The notes below the pieces were generated by a model, which did no database searches, was not told the origin of the DNA, and saw nothing but the letters and a program-made list of their open reading frames with translations. Shown here piece by piece: positions 5,420 through 5,554 of a DNA stretch of 5,554 nucleotides. Within the stretch, counting starts at the first letter, position 1, and every line of letters begins with the position of its first letter. This DNA is from Pseudomonadota bacterium (GTDB taxonomy: Bacteria > Pseudomonadota > Alphaproteobacteria > Parvibaculales > Parvibaculaceae). Position numbers and translations under genes: made by a program. The stretch spans positions 1-5,554 of the forward strand of contig JAJXZC010000606.1 in the NCBI GenBank assembly GCA_021780275.1. The letters run 5' to 3'.

Positions 5420-5554
5420 ATGACCGACACTACGATCCTGCCGTTCTCGTTTCCAGCCGTCGCGCGCAAGAAAGTCACAGCCGATTTCGACGGCGGTCGT
5501 CTCACGTCGGACGGCGGCGTCATGCTGCTGGCGATGGCCGAGCGTCGTCTGGGG
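5420..5554 (+). mobile_element. IS1380-family transposase gene, 5' part, cut by the window edge
   Basis: The last 135 bases encode 45 residues of an open frame that runs off the right edge. The start M-T-D-T-T-I-L-P-F-S-F is followed by V-T-A-D-F-D-G-G-R-L-T-S-D-G-G-V-M-L-L and then A-E-R-R-L-G. The D-F-D-G-G-x-L-T-S-D-x-G segment is the typical N-terminal signature of IS1380-family DDE transposases, which are about 430-450 residues long. The catalytic residues lie beyond the window. No clear ribosome binding site precedes the ATG; an in-frame TTG further upstream is possible but less likely. Element completeness cannot be judged. It lies in the same direction as the preceding operon but is a separate unit. 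Confidence 0.85.

Overview
The window is GC-rich (by eye about 60% or more). The protein types (ArsR-rhodanese repressor, DsrE protein, VTT-rhodanese fusion, SHOCT peptide, IS1380 transposase) look proteobacterial, probably alphaproteobacterial of the Hyphomicrobiales kind. ModA and NifS-like fragments at the left edge fit a diazotroph or methylotroph relative. The taxonomy is inferred from protein style only.

Layout. Positions 1-230 are a scrambled edge: a ModA (molybdate-binding protein) fragment on the plus strand runs into a NifS/IscS-type cysteine desulfurase fragment on the minus strand. That fragment in turn abuts the 3' end of an intact gene. From 2187 down to 227 lies a minus-strand operon of three genes: an ArsR-family repressor fused to a rhodanese domain, a small DsrE-family protein with a CxxC motif, and a class II glutamine amidotransferase of the YafJ type. 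Positions 2188-2259 are an AT-rich divergent control region with a perfect 12-bp palindrome, a tandem 8-bp repeat and a consensus TATAAT box. From 2260 to 5182 lies a tight plus-strand operon: a membrane fatty-acid hydroxylase/sterol desaturase family di-iron enzyme, a TVP38/TMEM64 (VTT) membrane protein fused to a second rhodanese domain, a 72-residue membrane-anchored SHOCT peptide, and a nucleoside phosphorylase family protein. After a 237-bp non-coding stretch, the window ends inside the 5' part of an IS1380-family transposase gene.

How the genes may work together (inference). Two rhodanese domains and a DsrE protein flank one shared control region. This suggests a unit that responds to persulfide or reactive sulfur species. 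The repressor probably senses sulfur through its rhodanese cysteines, since its DNA-binding half has no cysteine, and probably controls both operons through the palindrome. The rightward operon is largely membrane-related (lipid hydroxylase, VTT protein, SHOCT peptide), so the output may be a change in membrane lipids or membrane-associated sulfur handling. The amidotransferase and the phosphorylase do not fit an obvious pathway.
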